A stretch of 64,000 nucleotides of DNA from Bacteroidota bacterium (GTDB lineage: Bacteria > Bacteroidota > Bacteroidia > NS11-12g > UBA9320). The position numbers and the translations under genes are program-made. Below, piece after piece: positions 55,601-64,000 of the stretch. How positions within the stretch are numbered: the first letter of the stretch is position 1; the number at the start of each line of letters is the position of its first letter. The stretch is from contig CANIKO010000003.1 of assembly GCA_947468275.1 (NCBI GenBank), forward strand, positions 93,193 to 157,192. The letters run 5' to 3'. The notes under the pieces were generated by a model. It did not search any database. It worked only from the letters and a program-made list of their open reading frames with translations, and was not told the DNA's origin.

Positions 55601-58600
55601 GATTATATATTAATGGGGATTACTCTAATCGTGAAAAAAATATAGTAATAAAAGGAAACCGTTTTGAAAAACAAGGTTATATACCGGTTTATCTTTATGC
55701 ATTAAATACTCTGTATTTTTCTGAAAATAATATCCTTGCCGTTGGCAATAACATTGAATATGGATTATTCTTAGAGTACCTTAAGGGGGAATCATCTATT
55801 GATAACAATATAATAATTGCCAGTAGTAATAATTTGCAAGCAGGCATTTATTTGTACGAAAATTACCCTTATCCCGCCAATGATAGTTTAAATATTTATA
55901 ATAATTTTTTAACTGTAGGTGGTAATCAGGCAGCTTATGGATTGAGAACATACTACCTAAATAATACCAATATATATTTTAATAATATACTGAACGAATG
56001 TACTGATTCTTCTGGAAGTTCAGCGGCATTTTATTGCCAATCTGGAGGAATGAATATAGCCAATAATAACTTTGTACACCTGAAAAACGGATATGCTTAC
56101 TATAGTTATTATTCTGACCTTACTTCAAACTATAATAACATTTATAGTAGTGGCACTAAATATGTATATTGGAATGGTAACAACTATAACAGTTTAAATA
56201 GTTATCGCAGTGCTTCGAATTTAGATACCCTGTCAATTGAAGCAGATCCAACCTATACAGCATCTTTTGATTTACATACATCTTCAGCTGCTATTAATGC
56301 AAAAGCAAAAAATATAGGTGCCATTACTAAAGATATTGATGGACAAACAAGAAATGCAACTACACCTGATATAGGTGCTGACGAATTTACACCTTCAGCT
56401 TTAGATGCGGGAGTTACTAAGTTTTTAAATCCCGGAACTACCTTTAAAACAGGAACATCCAATGTAGAAGTTGTAGTTTTAAATTATGGCACTGATACTC
56501 TTAAAAATATTACTGTTCAGGTAAAAATAAATAAAGACACACTTACTCGTAAAAAAATTACACGTAATATAAAATCAGGTGATACAATCCATGTGAAACT
56601 TGGTGCTTATCTTTTTAAAGCAGACAGCGTGTATAATTTTACAGCGTATACTTTTTTACCAAATGGAGCCACTGACCAAAAAAAATCTAATGATACTTTA
56701 AAAGTTCTAAATAAGGTTCCTGCAATGAGCGGTGTATACACCATAGGAGGTACCACTCCTGATTTTCCTACATTTACGGCAGCAGTAAATGCTTTGAAAA
56801 AAGTGGGGATAGCCGATAGTGTTCGATTTAGGGTAAGGTCAGGTACCTACTACGAACAATTCATAATTTCATCAATAAATGGGGCAGGTGCACGAAATAG
56901 TATTATTTTTGAGTCACAAGATCAAGATACAACCAAAGTCTTTTTAGAATATAGTTCAGTCAAATCAGATAGTAATTATGTAGTTAGGTTAGATGGTGCT
57001 GATGGAATTACTTTTAGGTACATGACAATTAGTGCTACCTCATCCTCCAATTATAATCATGTTTTTGATATTAGAGGCAAAGCTAATTACAATAGCATTT
57101 ATAAAAATATAATTGAAGGTCCAAATACAAGTTACGGAAGTTCTGATAATGCTTTAATTTTTTCTGGACAAGATGCCGATGATTACATCCAAATAAAGGA
57201 CAACCATTTTAAAAACGGAGATTATGCCATTTATTTATATGGTTATGCATCTAGTTCACCATATATTAATGAACGTAATTTAGAAATTTCAGGTAATAAA
57301 ATTTTAAATCCATATTATTATGGTATTAACCTTGAATATGGAGATTCGGTTAATATTTCGGGTAATTATATTTATGCAGATAAAAACAGTTCATTCTATG
57401 GTATGAGATTTTATTATTTAAATTCAAACCTAAAAATAAATAAGAATAAAATGGATTTACAGCAGGGATATATGGGGATTTATATGTATTCATGTGGTAA
57501 TTCGAATAAACGAAGTTTAATATCTAATAATGCTTTATCTCTAAAAAATCCTTCCAATTATAGTTATGGTATTTATGCATACTATACTTATTATATCGAT
57601 TATTTTCATAATAGCATTAACGTCGATAATCCATATACTTCAAGTATGGCCATGAGAACTTATTATGGAGACTATAATAAAGTATACAATAATATTTTTG
57701 TAAACGTAGGAACGGGATATTCCTTCTATAATTATTACTCTGGGTCATTAACTAGTAATTACAACGATTTGTATTCAAAAGGCACAAACCTTGGTTATTG
57801 GAATGGCTCTAATGTTACTAATCTTGCCAATTGGAAATCGGCGAGCAACATGGATACTAACAGTATTTCCATTGATCCGATATTTAAAGCTGCTAATAAT
57901 TTACATGTTAAAGAAGTATCCCTTAATGGTGCAGCCAAATATTTCAAATCTGTTGCTTATGATTTTGAAGGAGAAAAGAGAGATTCAATAAAACCTGATA
58001 TAGGTGCCGATGAATTTAGCCTACCAACTAATGATGCAGGAATTGTTAAACTTTTACAATTTGCAACTGATTCACAATATATAAAGGTAGTAATGAAGAA
58101 CTATGGAGGAAATGCCCTCACTTCTGCTACTCTAAGATGGAAGTTTAACGGTGTTACTCAGTCTCCGGTTTCTTGGTCAAACTCACTTTTATCTGGTGAT
58201 ACTGTAAGTGTAAAACTAGCAAAGAAATTTTTTAAACTTGATTCAGCATATAATATTAAAGTTTGGACATCTAGCCCCAATGGTGCCAGCGACCCAACCC
58301 CAGAAAATGATACATTAAATAGTATAAATCAATATCCATCATTAAATGGTGAATATACAATTGGTGGTACAAGTCCAAATTTTGCAACCTTTACCGCTGC
58401 GGTCGATGCAATTAAGAAAGGTGGGATAATTGACTCAGTTTTATTTAAAGTGAGAAACGGTACATATACAGAACAAATAGAAATTCCTAACATATTAGGT
58501 GCGACACATAAAAACTCTGTAATTTTTCAATCTGAAAACAAGGATAGTTCAAAGGTAATTCTACAATATGGTTCCTCTAACTATAGCAATAATTATGTAG

Positions 58601-61600
58601 TATTACTTAACGGCGCAAATGGTGTCAACTTTAGAAAAATGACACTTCAAAATACCAGTTCATCGTATCGACGAGTTGTTAATATTATTAACGGAAGCAA
58701 GTATCCGGCCTTTGCAAACAATATATTTCAAAATTATGATTCTACTTCCTCAAGTGACTATTCAAGTTTGGTTTATATCTACCAAAATCAAGGCGAAGAT
58801 GTTAGTTTTATCCAAAATGTATTTAACCGAGGAGCCTATGGTTTATATATTTATGGAAATTCATCGATATATGAAAAAAATGTATTTATAAAAGGGAATG
58901 TATTTAAGAAACAAGGTTATACAACATTGTATTTATTATATATAAATAAGCTTACTGCGGCTGAAAATAATATTGATGCCACCAGTAATAATATTTATTA
59001 TGGTGCATTACTTGAGTACATAAAAGGAAACTCTCTTATAAATAATAATAAAATACAAGTAGGAGGTAATAATGCTCAATATGGAATTTATTTATATAGT
59101 TTTCCTAACTCTCCTGCCAGCGATAGCTTATATATTTATAATAATTTTATTAGTATGAGTGGTAGCAGACCTGGTTATACATTATATGCAGATAACCTTA
59201 ACAATACCAATTTATATTATAACAATATATTAAATACATCTACCGATTCTTCTAGTTCAATGGCTTTGTATTGTTATTCGGGTAGCATAAATAGTTATAA
59301 CAATAATTTTGTTAACTTAAAAAATGGTTATGCCATTTACAGGTATTATACCAATCTAAGATCCGATTTTAACAATATTTATACTAATGGAACTAAATAT
59401 ATTTATTGGAACGGTGCAACATATAATAATTTAACAAATTTTAGATCCGGCACTTCCTTGGATGCTAAATCAGTTCAGTTAAATCCTGGTTTTGTATCCT
59501 CAATTGATTTACATACTGTTGCTATAGGAATAAATGGCAAAGCTAAAAGAATATCCTTTGTAACAAAAGATATTGATGGCGAAACCAGAAACTCGACCAC
59601 GCCAGACATTGGTGCGGATGAATTTACCCCGCCAACGTTGGATGTTGGTGTTACAAAATTAATTTCGCCTGGCACTTTATTCAAAGCATCTACACTTGAT
59701 ATTATTGCTGTAGTTTCTAATTTAGGGATTGATACTGTAAAGTCGGTAACTGTTCAAGTTAAAATAAATAAAGATACTCTTGTTCGTAAAATATTTGCCA
59801 GAACCTTTAAATCAGGTGATACCATTCATGTAAAATTAGGTCAATATACATTTAAGGCGGACAGTATTTATAATTTCACTGTATATACATTTTTACCAAA
59901 CGGTTCCACAGACCAGAGAAAATCAAATGATACCTTAAAAATACTTAACTGCAGACCAGCGATGACAGGGATATATACAATTGGAGGTACAACGCCAAAT
60001 TTCCCAACGTTTAAAGCAGCCATCAATGCCTTAAAGCTTGCAGGAATGATTGATAGTGTAAGGTTCAGGGTAAGGACAGGCACTTACACAGAGCAATTAT
60101 CTATACCTCATATAAATGGAGCAGATATAAGAAACAGCATTATTTTTGAGTCACAGGATCAGGATACCACGAAGGTAACACTGCAATATAATTCAAACTA
60201 CTATGATACCAATTGGGTTGTTCAGCTGAATGGAGCCGACGGAATTACATTCCGTTATATGAGAATAAAATCTAACTCATCATCGAATTATTGTCACGTT
60301 TTTGATATAAGGGGTAAAGCACAGTATAACAGTATTTATAAAAATATTATTGAAGGGCCCAATACAACGTCTGGATCTACAGCTAATGCCTTAATCTTTT
60401 CAGGGCAGGACGCAGATGATTACCTTTTAATAAAGGATAATCAAATCAAAAAAGGTGATTATGGCATTTACATCTATGGTTACCCTCCAAGTTCACCTTA
60501 CATTCTGGAAAAAGGACTTGAAATCTCCGGAAACAAAATTCTTAATCCCTTCTATGCGGGAATACTAATCCAGTATGGGGACACAGTAAATATCTCATCC
60601 AATTATATTTATTCTGATAAATATAATTCATTCTATGGAATGCAGCTTCAGTATTTGTATACAAATATTGCTATCAACAGAAATACAATGGATTTAAGAC
60701 AAGGCAATTACGGGCTTTATCTTTATTACTGTGGAAACAGTTATAAGAGAACCTTAATATCCAACAATGCGTTTACTTTATTAAATCCTTCGAATTACAG
60801 TTATGGTGTGTATGCTTACAATTGCAGTTACCTCGATTATATTCATAATAGTATCAGTGTTGACAATCCTTACACTTCAAGCACTGCATTTTTGTCCCAA
60901 TACGGAAGTAATAACATTGTTTACAATAACATTTTTGCAAATAAAGGAGTAGGTTATTCAATTTATTTCTACAGTTCATCCAGTTTAAAATGCAATTACA
61001 ATGACTTATATACCAAAGGTTCCAACTTGGGATACTGGAGCGGAACAAATGTTAGTAATCTTGCTAGCTGGAAATCTACTAGTGCGATGGATACAAACAG
61101 CATATCTGTCGATCCTTTATTTAAGGGGTCTAATAATCTGCATGTTAAGGAACTTACTATAAATGCAGCAGCCAAATATTACAAGTCTGTTCGATATGAT
61201 TTCGATGGTGAAAAACGGGATTCAATAAAACCTGATATTGGCGCAGATGAGTTCACCCTTCCTTCTAATGATGCCGGGATATCAAGTATTTTAATTCCCA
61301 AAAAACCTTTCCCTGCCGATACTCAATTTGTTAAAGTTGCCATAAAAAATTATGGTGGTAATAATTTATATGTAGCTTCTATAGGATGGAAATTTAACGG
61401 TGTACTTCAAACCCCAGTTTCGTGGGCCGATACATTACTGTCAGGTGATACAATACATATAAAACTTGCAAAGAAATATTTTGAATCTGATAGCAGTTAT
61501 GCATTAAAGGTGTGGACTTCCCAGCCCAATGGAACTGGAGACAGTATCTCGGCCAATGATACCTTGCAAATTTTAAATCAAACCCCCGCCTTATCCGGTA

Positions 61601-64000
61601 TTTATACCATTGGCGGTGCAACCCCTGATTTTAACACATTTACAGAGGCAGTAAATGCTATGAAAAAAGGAGGAATTATTGATTCAGTGAGATTTGATGT
61701 AAGGAATGGCACCTACTATGAACAGATTAAAATTCCTTATATTTATGGAGCCAATAAAGCAAACGCAATTATTTTCCAAAGCGAAGCCAGAGATAGTAGC
61801 AAAGTATTTCTGATTGGTTCACCAACGTACGGTAATAACTATACAATTGGTCTCGACAGTGTTACCGGTGTAACCTTAAGATATATGACGTTACAAACCA
61901 CCCTGCCATACTATTATAATACAGTTATTGGAATCCTTGGCGCCTCTAAAAATATTAATGTGCATGACTGCAATATTATTGGCGATCCGGGGACACCTAC
62001 TGGATCGGATCAGGCATTGGTATTTATTTATAACAATAACACAGACCAGCCTTCTTATAATACGATTAATTTTTACAAAAATCGTTTTGAATATGGCTCA
62101 TTTGGATTCTACGTCTATAGCTATTCAAGTTTGGGACACGGTTCCAACTTAAATATTTATCAAAACAATTTTGAAAACCAGTATTATATGGGACTATATG
62201 CGAACTATGGAAGGGATTTGGTTTTCGATAAAAATTTGGTTTACAGAAACAATAGCGGTTACTACAATGGGTATGGTGTCTATGGTGCCTATTTAAGCGA
62301 TGGCTATACAATTACGAATAATCAAATTTACAATCAGGAATACGCAGGAATATACATGTATGGATGCAATGGGAAAACTAGTGATACTTCATTGATAGCC
62401 AATAATTTTGTACATGTTCGTTCAAATGTGGGAGTTTTTGGAGTTTATTTTGACAGTCCAAGTTATTTAAATTTCTTTAACAACAATATTCATATTTCAA
62501 GTTCCAACACATCATCATATGCCGCGTACTTTAATTATCCTGACAGGACAACCTGTTATAATAATAATTTTGTGAGCACTGGTGCGGGTTATACCATTTA
62601 CTGTTATGGTGGTTCATTTATTAAGTGCAATTTCAATAACTACTTCACAAATGGTTCAAATTTGGCAAATCGTTCAGGAACGAACTATACCACTTTTAGT
62701 GCTTGGAAATCAGCAACAGGCTATGATGCGGGTTCAGTTAATTCAAATCCTGATTACGTCAGTAACAGCGATCTTCACGTTAGGGCTGCCGACCTAGATG
62801 GAAAAGGAAGAAACCATAAATATATTATTTCAAAAGATATTGATGGTCAGGCACGTGATGTCAACAAACCGGATATTGGTGCAGATGAGTTTGTAATTCC
62901 ATCAGCGAATGACGCAGGAATCCTAAGTTATATGGAACCGGTTGCTTTATTCGCTTCTGGGTCAAAAAGTGTTAAAGTTATTATTAAAAACTTTGGATCT
63001 GACTCATTAAAATCTGCTACAATTAAATGGCGCGTTAATGGAACATTACAAAGTAGCTATAGTTGGACCGGGGCATTAAAAACAAGCCAAACACAGACTG
63101 TAACTATTGGAACCTATAGCTTTGTTTCAGGTAAAAAACATGATTTGCAATTCTGGACCACCTTGCCAAATGGTGCAACAGATACTACAAATTACAACGA
63201 CACTTTGAAAAAACTGGATGTATATCCTGCTTTAAAGGGTGTTTATACAGTAGGTGGATCAGCACCTGATTATCCAACTTTAACTGAAGCATTTACCGCA
63301 TTAAATTTAGCTGGGGTTTTAGATACTGTATGGTTTAAAATAAGAGAAGGAACTTATTCCCATGACCTTACTATAAATCCTTACTTAGGCTCCAGCCCAA
63401 GCAGGCCGATATATATTGAATCAGCAACAGGTGACAGTTCTGATGTTGTTTTGACCAACGCGTCCTCAAGTGGGCAGATTATACACATTAATGGTGCCGA
63501 TTATTTAAAATTCAGAAAACTAAGTTTTGTGCCGGTCTCTTATTATAATTGTAATGGTATTACTTATGACAATAATTCAAATGGGCTAAGTTTTGAAAAT
63601 TGTCGTTTTGATTTGACCAATTCTGCAACATACTATTATTACTACTACTATAGTAGTTTTGGTATCTATTCTCCTTCAAGTAAAGACGACAGTTTAAACG
63701 TTAAGAATTGCAGATTTGACAGAGGTACCTATGGTATCTATACCTATTCGAATTCAGGAAATGAAAAAGGAATAAACATTTACAATAACTCATTTAACAA
63801 TCAGAGCGGTAGTGCAATCTATATGCAATACGCCGATGGATTTAAAATAAGATATAACAAATTCGGTAATTCTATGTATGCTGCTACAGCTCTAAATTTG
63901 AACTATACCGGGCTTGAACTTACAATCTCACATAACCAAATTCATCATTCGCAGGCAGGTGCAAATGGTATTTATTTAAATTCTCATAGCGGAACAGGTG
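52669..64000 (+). CDS. Giant modular beta-helix protein, 3' end beyond window
   Basis: The frame is open from ATG 52669 to the last base: at least 3777 codons, no stop. Signal peptide MKKKLLFSSLFFLLIFF..., cleaved near SYAQ (residue 26). An N-domain with cysteine pairs (C41, C44; later CSCNAC) is followed by a cohesin/CARDB-like segment, then modules of ~540 residues. Each module holds a CARDB-type beta-sandwich, an opening like GVYTIGGTTPDFPTFTAAVN, a long right-handed parallel beta-helix rich in Asn/Tyr, and an exit KDIDGQTRNATTPDIGADEF. The last is the choice-of-anchor Q signature. Copies end at 54780, 56388, 58017, 59625, 61254 and 62892. Probably a T9SS surface adhesin; its C-terminus and sorting domain lie outside. 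52416-52668 upstream has no clear promoter box. Confidence 0.85.
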   Translation, partial: MKKKLLFSSLFFLLIFFVFSTKSYAQVKDTVTFDYDAYTGCDACGDKISYLTQSKDSLTDAVKSGLFINKIKVKVKLFTCYSGDLYLYINGQKAATSTVSSICSCNACDSVTFILSATDVNTFYKNNQKNIIEVKSYNSNDLYLDRVIFMREYERRYNFDAGILSIDSPAVYVCAGSKNIKIRVYNNGKKPFSAVSLNWKWNNVSQSTVNYSSTTLDTFNGSGSNTALVNLGSKTFSKAKKDTLIVWTKNPGGVADSANFNDTMRYVFNGSYSDTITVGGTSPMFSTIQNAVNALMSYGICGPVYIKIRPGTYNEQVNIGTISGTSSSNSITFLSSNNDSSSVKIYFTGSASDNYAVKLNNVSNIKFQKITIQAPSSYYTAILMIGFLENISFTNCEIMGTSVSSTSTSRSVIYRYNNYDYEKTINITFNQTTIRNGSYGMYFSNSYANYLNGFYIKNCVFKDQYYDNLYCYYARNIGIRGNLFERNSSSVYYGYGIRLSNTNDSLSILENRIIQKNAGYGIYLSDIYGTSYKSNVIANNFISCYSGSGGGYDAISLNYCTYTDFVFNNVYRSCDYSNYALRVNEGSNNKILNNNFYNKYSGNTFLITSGSNNSIEKSDKNNFYNEGNSLGTWFGKGINTISDLKALGTDSNSVSVNPNYNSATDLHTYHVDLDGNAKPYANIAKDIDGQTRNATKPDIGADEFNLVTLDASITEVRPTLPGTSCLKVVLRNMGTTTISSAKIDWKLNGVAKSQVSWSGSLAKGDTDIVCLGNITFHKDTLYKLLVWSSAPNTGTDLMASNDTLYNEFYSLMNGEYTIGGSSPDFTTFTDAVNAVEMHGIQDSVLFKVRNGTYTEQIEINSIYGATHKNSIIFQSENKDSSKVILEYGSASYDYNYLVWLNGANGITFREITFHNTNSSYGRNVFISNYSKYPRFENNVFENYDSTSSNSYNYLVYIENNMGEDIYFLRNIFNRGSMGLYINGDYSNREKNIVIKGNRFEKQGYIPVYLYALNTLYFSENNILAVGNNIEYGLFLEYLKGESSIDNNIIIASSNNLQAGIYLYENYPYPANDSLNIYNNFLTVGGNQAAYGLRTYYLNNTNIYFNNILNECTDSSGSSAAFYCQSGGMNIANNNFVHLKNGYAYYSYYSDLTSNYNNIYSSGTKYVYWNGNNYNSLNSYRSASNLDTLSIEADPTYTASFDLHTSSAAINAKAKNIGAITKDIDGQTRNATTPDIGADEFTPSALDAGVTKFLNPGTTFKTGTSNVEVVVLNYGTDTLKNITVQVKINKDTLTRKKITRNIKSGDTIHVKLGAYLFKADSVYNFTAYTFLPNGATDQKKSNDTLKVLNKVPAMSGVYTIGGTTPDFPTFTAAVNALKKVGIADSVRFRVRSGTYYEQFIISSINGAGARNSIIFESQDQDTTKVFLEYSSVKSDSNYVVRLDGADGITFRYMTISATSSSNYNHVFDIRGKANYNSIYKNIIEGPNTSYGSSDNALIFSGQDADDYIQIKDNHFKNGDYAIYLYGYASSSPYINERNLEISGNKILNPYYYGINLEYGDSVNISGNYIYADKNSSFYGMRFYYLNSNLKINKNKMDLQQGYMGIYMYSCGNSNKRSLISNNALSLKNPSNYSYGIYAYYTYYIDYFHNSINVDNPYTSSMAMRTYYGDYNKVYNNIFVNVGTGYSFYNYYSGSLTSNYNDLYSKGTNLGYWNGSNVTNLANWKSASNMDTNSISIDPIFKAANNLHVKEVSLNGAAKYFKSVAYDFEGEKRDSIKPDIGADEFSLPTNDAGIVKLLQFATDSQYIKVVMKNYGGNALTSATLRWKFNGVTQSPVSWSNSLLSGDTVSVKLAKKFFKLDSAYNIKVWTSSPNGASDPTPENDTLNSINQYPSLNGEYTIGGTSPNFATFTAAVDAIKKGGIIDSVLFKVRNGTYTEQIEIPNILGATHKNSVIFQSENKDSSKVILQYGSSNYSNNYVVLLNGANGVNFRKMTLQNTSSSYRRVVNIINGSKYPAFANNIFQNYDSTSSSDYSSLVYIYQNQGEDVSFIQNVFNRGAYGLYIYGNSSIYEKNVFIKGNVFKKQGYTTLYLLYINKLTAAENNIDATSNNIYYGALLEYIKGNSLINNNKIQVGGNNAQYGIYLYSFPNSPASDSLYIYNNFISMSGSRPGYTLYADNLNNTNLYYNNILNTSTDSSSSMALYCYSGSINSYNNNFVNLKNGYAIYRYYTNLRSDFNNIYTNGTKYIYWNGATYNNLTNFRSGTSLDAKSVQLNPGFVSSIDLHTVAIGINGKAKRISFVTKDIDGETRNSTTPDIGADEFTPPTLDVGVTKLISPGTLFKASTLDIIAVVSNLGIDTVKSVTVQVKINKDTLVRKIFARTFKSGDTIHVKLGQYTFKADSIYNFTVYTFLPNGSTDQRKSNDTLKILNCRPAMTGIYTIGGTTPNFPTFKAAINALKLAGMIDSVRFRVRTGTYTEQLSIPHINGADIRNSIIFESQDQDTTKVTLQYNSNYYDTNWVVQLNGADGITFRYMRIKSNSSSNYCHVFDIRGKAQYNSIYKNIIEGPNTTSGSTANALIFSGQDADDYLLIKDNQIKKGDYGIYIYGYPPSSPYILEKGLEISGNKILNPFYAGILIQYGDTVNISSNYIYSDKYNSFYGMQLQYLYTNIAINRNTMDLRQGNYGLYLYYCGNSYKRTLISNNAFTLLNPSNYSYGVYAYNCSYLDYIHNSISVDNPYTSSTAFLSQYGSNNIVYNNIFANKGVGYSIYFYSSSSLKCNYNDLYTKGSNLGYWSGTNVSNLASWKSTSAMDTNSISVDPLFKGSNNLHVKELTINAAAKYYKSVRYDFDGEKRDSIKPDIGADEFTLPSNDAGISSILIPKKPFPADTQFVKVAIKNYGGNNLYVASIGWKFNGVLQTPVSWADTLLSGDTIHIKLAKKYFESDSSYALKVWTSQPNGTGDSISANDTLQILNQTPALSGIYTIGGATPDFNTFTEAVNAMKKGGIIDSVRFDVRNGTYYEQIKIPYIYGANKANAIIFQSEARDSSKVFLIGSPTYGNNYTIGLDSVTGVTLRYMTLQTTLPYYYNTVIGILGASKNINVHDCNIIGDPGTPTGSDQALVFIYNNNTDQPSYNTINFYKNRFEYGSFGFYVYSYSSLGHGSNLNIYQNNFENQYYMGLYANYGRDLVFDKNLVYRNNSGYYNGYGVYGAYLSDGYTITNNQIYNQEYAGIYMYGCNGKTSDTSLIANNFVHVRSNVGVFGVYFDSPSYLNFFNNNIHISSSNTSSYAAYFNYPDRTTCYNNNFVSTGAGYTIYCYGGSFIKCNFNNYFTNGSNLANRSGTNYTTFSAWKSATGYDAGSVNSNPDYVSNSDLHVRAADLDGKGRNHKYIISKDIDGQARDVNKPDIGADEFVIPSANDAGILSYMEPVALFASGSKSVKVIIKNFGSDSLKSATIKWRVNGTLQSSYSWTGALKTSQTQTVTIGTYSFVSGKKHDLQFWTTLPNGATDTTNYNDTLKKLDVYPALKGVYTVGGSAPDYPTLTEAFTALNLAGVLDTVWFKIREGTYSHDLTINPYLGSSPSRPIYIESATGDSSDVVLTNASSSGQIIHINGADYLKFRKLSFVPVSYYNCNGITYDNNSNGLSFENCRFDLTNSATYYYYYYYSSFGIYSPSSKDDSLNVKNCRFDRGTYGIYTYSNSGNEKGINIYNNSFNNQSGSAIYMQYADGFKIRYNKFGNSMYAATALNLNYTGLELTISHNQIHHSQAGANGIYLNSHSGTG
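54781..58017 (+). repeat. Two-module repeat unit, copy 1 (modules A1+B1)
   Basis: 3237 bp unit within the giant gene, from the end of one PDIGADEF motif to the end of the second next. Module A1 is 1608 bp (54781-56388), B1 1629 bp (56389-58017). A and B are distinguished by their CARDB type: A has WKLNGV...SQVSW, B has VQVKINKDTLTRKK. Confidence 0.85.
58018..61254 (+). repeat. Two-module repeat unit, copy 2 (modules A2+B2)
   Basis: Also exactly 3237 bp: A2 1608 bp (58018-59625) and B2 1629 bp (59626-61254). Matching features at the same offset include YTIGGTSPNFATFTAAVDA and FDIRGKAQYNSIYKNIIEG. Nucleotide differences from copy 1 are frequent and mostly third-position, and no net insertion or deletion has accumulated. 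A further A-like module (to 62892, 1638 bp) and part of another follow. Confidence 0.85.

Noticed and set aside
52669..64000. Possible CRISPR or satellite array because of regular spacing
   Set aside because: Period is 1.6 kb, in frame, and encodes protein modules; no short repeats with unique spacers.
1..64000. tRNA, rRNA, integrase or transposase genes
   Set aside because: Scanned by eye; none found. Short degenerate tRNA-like pieces cannot be excluded without a dedicated search.

Overview
The window looks like chromosomal DNA of an uncultured or environmental Bacteroidota bacterium (Sphingobacteriales/Flavobacteriales-like). Evidence: AT-rich sequence; promoters with the Bacteroidota -7 box TAnnTTTG instead of sigma70 boxes; almost no Shine-Dalgarno sites; type IX secretion (T9SS) C-terminal sorting domains; gliding lipoprotein GldB; TonB-dependent receptors with carboxypeptidase-like N-domains; and phylum-typical gene pairs (DUF2851-PspC, DUF3822-rsmD, Nif3-zinc ribbon protein). 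I see no rRNA, tRNA, CRISPR array, integrase, transposase or prophage.

Layout. 1-12.2 kb: housekeeping and metabolic genes (DUF2851 end, PspC, universal stress protein, MFS transporter, rsmI/ribE, fbp, DEAD-box helicase, PaaN-like aldehyde dehydrogenase, DUF3822/rsmD, OsmC), with a decayed patch at 7.0-8.26 kb. 12.4-23.4 kb: surface block with a TonB receptor, a T9SS beta-helix-like protein and a 2033-residue protein with nine PKD domains. 23.7-31.3 kb: truncated metallophosphoesterase, Nif3 and zinc ribbon pair, two TPR proteins, queuosine-precursor transporter, pyrE, NUDIX, coaD. 31.3-31.6 kb: cluster of REP-like palindromes. 31.6-41.98 kb: nadE and an outer-membrane protein, gldB, lipoprotein, chromate transporter, GT39-like glycosyltransferase, hutI, a second helicase with motif II DEYD. 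42.0-42.15 kb: two MITE-like repeats. 42.2-49.1 kb: GT2, VIT1/CCC1 transporter, outer-membrane protein, ahcY, bacilliredoxin, lipoprotein and two secreted proteins. 49.1-52.4 kb: probable metal-uptake cassette (small His/Cys exported protein, TonB receptor, lipoprotein). 52.67 kb to the end: one reading frame still open at the edge, encoding more than 3777 residues of a modular beta-helix surface protein.

The most striking item is that last gene. It carries six copies of a PDIGADE-type motif at 1608, 1629, 1608, 1629 and 1638 bp. The spacing shows a two-module unit of exactly 3237 bp duplicated in tandem (ABAB) inside one gene. A second theme is promoter placement: at least seven genes have a perfect TAnnTTTG box 4-7 bases before the start codon, which predicts leaderless or nearly leaderless mRNAs. 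No complete new defence or biosynthetic system is visible; the novelty is in giant repetitive exported proteins, short palindromic repeats and small gene remnants.
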